This document shows, in pieces, positions 6,595-8,255 of a DNA stretch of 8,255 nt. Position 1 is the stretch's first letter. Each line of letters begins with the position of its first letter. The notes under the pieces were generated by a model that was not told where the DNA came from, did no database searches, and worked only from the letters and a program-made list of their open reading frames with translations. The DNA is taken from assembly GCA_030740135.1 (NCBI GenBank), contig JASLXW010000162.1, forward strand, positions 1 through 8,255, given 5' to 3'. A program made the translations under genes and the position numbers. The stretch is from Nitrospinota bacterium. GTDB taxonomy: Bacteria > UBA8248 > JACPRG01.

Positions 6595-7349
6595 GACCTT
6601 CCGGCCCCTTTGGAATTTCCCCTCAGGGTCCGGTCCTGGAGACGGGTCAGGCCGCGGATGCCTTTTTCGGCGAGATTGAAGAGTCGGTCGAGCTCTTCGG
6701 GAGAAAACGGGGCGGCCTCGGCCGTCCCTTGGATTTCGATAATTCCGCCCCGGCCGGTCATGACAACGTTCATGTCGACTTCGGCGGTCGAATCTTCCAC
6801 GTAATCCAGGTCGAGCAGGACCCGCCCGTTTACAACACCGACGCTGGTTGCGGCCACGCTGTCCTGAAGCACGCCGTCGGGGACCTCTCCGGCCTCGGTG
6901 AGCTTGTTGATCGCCTGCGCGAGCGCCAGGTAGGCGCCCGTGATGGACGCCGTGCGGGTTCCGCCGTCCGCTTGAATCACGTCGCAGTCCAGGATCACCG
7001 TGCGCCCGCCCAGGGCGCCACGGTCCACGACCGCGCGCAGGGAACGGCCGATCAGGCGCTGGATTTCCTGGGTCCGCCCCGACTGCTTCCCCCGAACGGC
7101 CTCCCGCGGAATCCGCCGGTCCGCCGACCGGGGGAGCATCGCATACTCGGCGGTCACCCATCCCTCCTCTTTCCCCTTCAACCAGCCGGGGACTCCCGGC
7201 TCAACCGTGGCGGAGCAGAGAACGCGGGTGCCGCCCACGGTGATTTCAACGGATCCTTCCGCATGCGGGAGCGGATTCACCTCGATCCGCACCGGCCGCA
7301 TCTCTCCGGGACGCCGTCCGTCCGCTCTGCGGGTTGATTGCCTGGGCAT
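6591..7349 (-). CDS. rph: Ribonuclease PH
   Basis: A phosphorolytic 3'-5' exoribonuclease that trims tRNA precursors and other RNA 3' ends, releasing nucleoside diphosphates; it works as a ring-shaped hexamer in the cytoplasm. It has 252 residues, close to the family norm of about 240-260. Motifs seen: [13 protein letters not shown] at the N-terminus (7-19), [17 protein letters not shown] (63-79), [17 protein letters not shown] (86-102), [19 protein letters not shown] (122-140, whose GGTRT is the phosphate-binding loop), [15 protein letters not shown] (180-194, with the conserved acidic catalytic residues) and EIQGTAE (205-211). All key residues look intact. ATG 7349 is preceded at 5 nt by AAGGAG (7355-7360), in a 17-nt gap after the GerMN gene. 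It overlaps rdgB at its 3' end. Confidence 0.97.
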   Translation of the reverse strand: MPRQSTRRADGRRPGEMRPVRIEVNPLPHAEGSVEITVGGTRVLCSATVEPGVPGWLKGKEEGWVTAEYAMLPRSADRRIPREAVRGKQSGRTQEIQRLIGRSLRAVVDRGALGGRTVILDCDVIQADGGTRTASITGAYLALAQAINKLTEAGEVPDGVLQDSVAATSVGVVNGRVLLDLDYVEDSTAEVDMNVVMTGRGGIIEIQGTAEAAPFSPEELDRLFNLAEKGIRGLTRLQDRTLRGNSKGAGRS

Positions 7350-7354
7350 AAAGA

Positions 7355-7360
7355 CTCCTT
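7355..7360 (-). promoter_or_regulatory. Ribosome binding site of rph
   Basis: AAGGAG on the minus strand ends 5 nt before ATG 7349. It fills much of the short spacer after the GerMN gene, consistent with one transcript and separate translation starts. Confidence 0.7.
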
Positions 7361-7366
7361 GGGAAT

Positions 7367-8044
7367 TCAGGGTTTGGATGGCTGTCGCGGTGAAAAGGAA
7401 CGCGCCTCCTCGGCGACAGGCATAGCGCGTGCATCCAGCCGGGTGAGGGGCCTTCGAATGTCCACGTGCCCGGCCAGCGTTTCCACGGTCTTTCCTTCCA
7501 TCAAGAAGGCCACCCTCCGAATGGACTCAAAGTTCACGGTCAATGTCTGAACGACCGAGGCCACCGTCGCGACTTCCGCCCACACCCCCCCCGGGTGGTC
7601 CGCGGCGATTTCTTTGCTGAAGTCCACGTAAACCGTTCCTTGGCCATCCAGGAAGATTTCCAAAACTCTGGTAGAGCGTGGAAGGGTTTCCACAAGCCCC
7701 GTCCGAGAGCCCTGGATCAACGCTTCCAGGAGTTGCCGAATGGACGCGCGAAGCGTGGAAGGGCGGGGGAGGACTCGCGGCTCGGGACGCAGGCCCCTTC
7801 CGTCGAGCTCCGCGAACATGAGGGCGAAACGCTTTCGGTTTGACGGAACATTCTCGGTTCCCGGGGCGGGTGCGGGAAGCGGTGGACTCGGCGATCGCGC
7901 GGAAGCGGAAGGCTCCCCGACCGGCCGGGTGGGGAAGACGGGGGGTTGCGCTTTGGTGGGCGCGGGTGCAAATCGCTCGGCATTGAAGAACAGGACCCCC
8001 GCCCCGATGCCCAAGACAACCAGAATCGGCAAGAACCAACGCAA
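7367..8044 (-). CDS. Membrane-anchored GerMN-domain protein
   Basis: It has 225 residues. An uncleaved-looking N-terminal hydrophobic anchor (about 4-20) with no lipobox Cys is followed by a Pro/Ala/Ser-rich linker (27-66) and one GerMN domain (about 71-200). Within the domain, [35 protein letters not shown] and [21 protein letters not shown] give the helix-strand pattern of this fold. [11 protein letters not shown] closes it. The domain was named from Bacillus GerM (sporulation and germination) but also occurs in non-sporulating bacteria next to cell-wall amidases. A periplasmic or envelope role tied to peptidoglycan is inferred from the upstream amidase. The start is TTG 8044: an in-frame TGA lies two codons upstream and GGGGAGGGG sits 8 nt before it. 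It begins 31 nt after the amidase stop. No spore genes are visible, so sporulation should not be assumed. Confidence 0.85.
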   Translation of the reverse strand: MRWFLPILVVLGIGAGVLFFNAERFAPAPTKAQPPVFPTRPVGEPSASARSPSPPLPAPAPGTENVPSNRKRFALMFAELDGRGLRPEPRVLPRPSTLRASIRQLLEALIQGSRTGLVETLPRSTRVLEIFLDGQGTVYVDFSKEIAADHPGGVWAEVATVASVVQTLTVNFESIRRVAFLMEGKTVETLAGHVDIRRPLTRLDARAMPVAEEARSFSPRQPSKP

Positions 8045-8052
8045 CGATCAGG

Positions 8053-8061
8053 CCCCTCCCC
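8053..8061 (-). promoter_or_regulatory. Strong Shine-Dalgarno fixing the TTG start of the GerMN gene
   Basis: GGGGAGGGG on the minus strand ends 8 nt before TTG 8044. It is the only good ribosome binding site in the 31-nt gap after the amidase gene, and it offsets the weak TTG codon. Confidence 0.65.
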
Positions 8062-8075
8062 TTTTCCTCAAGTGT

Positions 8076-8255
8076 TCAGTTGGAGGCATCCTGCCCCCCG
8101 ATGAAACTCAATAAAGCCTCGAACAGGACCCGCGACACCTTGGCCAGGAAATCGTCGCTTTCCAGAAGCGATTCTTCCTGGGGATTCTTGAGATGGGCGA
8201 TGCTGACGAGGACCGCCGGCATCTGCGCCCCTTTCAAGACCAGGAGCTGCGCCTC
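8076..8255 (-). CDS. N-acetylmuramoyl-L-alanine amidase (Amidase_3), C-terminal fragment; start beyond window
   Basis: The last 59 codons of a minus-strand gene run from the right edge to TGA 8076-8078. The peptide carries the end of the zinc amidase_3 domain: LLVLKGAQMPAVLVSIAH then LKNPQEESLLESDDF and a final helix SRVLFEALLSFI. This matches the LLVL..A.MPAVLVE.GFLSNP.EE..L pattern of AmiC/CwlC-type amidases, which cut the MurNAc-L-alanine bond of peptidoglycan in the periplasm. Unusually, the Glu expected after AVLV, the C-terminal catalytic Glu (Glu141 in CwlC), is Ser here (codon AGC at 8195-8193). The zinc-ligand part lies outside the window. It heads the run leading to the GerMN gene, 31 nt away. 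Family call is good; activity is uncertain. Confidence 0.82.
   Translation of the reverse strand, partial: EAQLLVLKGAQMPAVLVSIAHLKNPQEESLLESDDFLAKVSRVLFEALLSFIGGQDASN

Overview
This is a G+C-rich bacterial chromosomal window. It has third-position G/C preference, several TTG starts, a canonical bacterial tRNA-Pro and an envelope amidase/GerMN pair. It looks like a Gram-negative or deep-branching environmental bacterium of deltaproteobacterial, Tectomicrobia or Rokubacteria type. That placement is an impression from gene content, and the sequence alone does not fix the taxon.

Left part (1-1565). The + strand carries the 3' end of a multi-domain RidA (YjgF/YER057c/UK114) protein. Two full domains and the tail of a third are visible, and the frame is open at the left edge. 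It is followed by a self-contained minus-strand tRNA-Pro(UGG) unit with promoter, CCA-encoding gene and intrinsic terminator. About 370 bases without a convincing gene then lead up to the transport cluster.

Centre (1566-5789). A + strand cluster encodes a complete tripartite TRAP transporter: periplasmic binding protein DctP, small membrane subunit DctQ and large permease DctM. An M24-fold hydrolase of the creatinase / ectoine-hydrolase (DoeA/EutD) type follows closely. A strong 12-bp hairpin separates dctP from dctQM and probably lets the binding protein be made in excess. The M24 protein keeps the fold's catalytic histidine but, in a hand alignment, has lost all five usual metal ligands. 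This points to a metal-independent C-N hydrolase. The simplest reading is uptake of a small carboxylated, nitrogen-containing solute followed by intracellular hydrolysis.

Right part (5790-8255). Convergent minus-strand housekeeping genes run amidase (3' end only) - GerMN-domain protein - rph (RNase PH) - rdgB (XTP/dITP diphosphatase). Spacings are tight, with a 4-base overlap at rph/rdgB. The gerM-rph-rdgB order is also known from Bacillus subtilis. The amidase fragment carries Ser where the family's C-terminal catalytic Glu is expected.

No CRISPR array, insertion sequence, phage gene or rRNA was seen.
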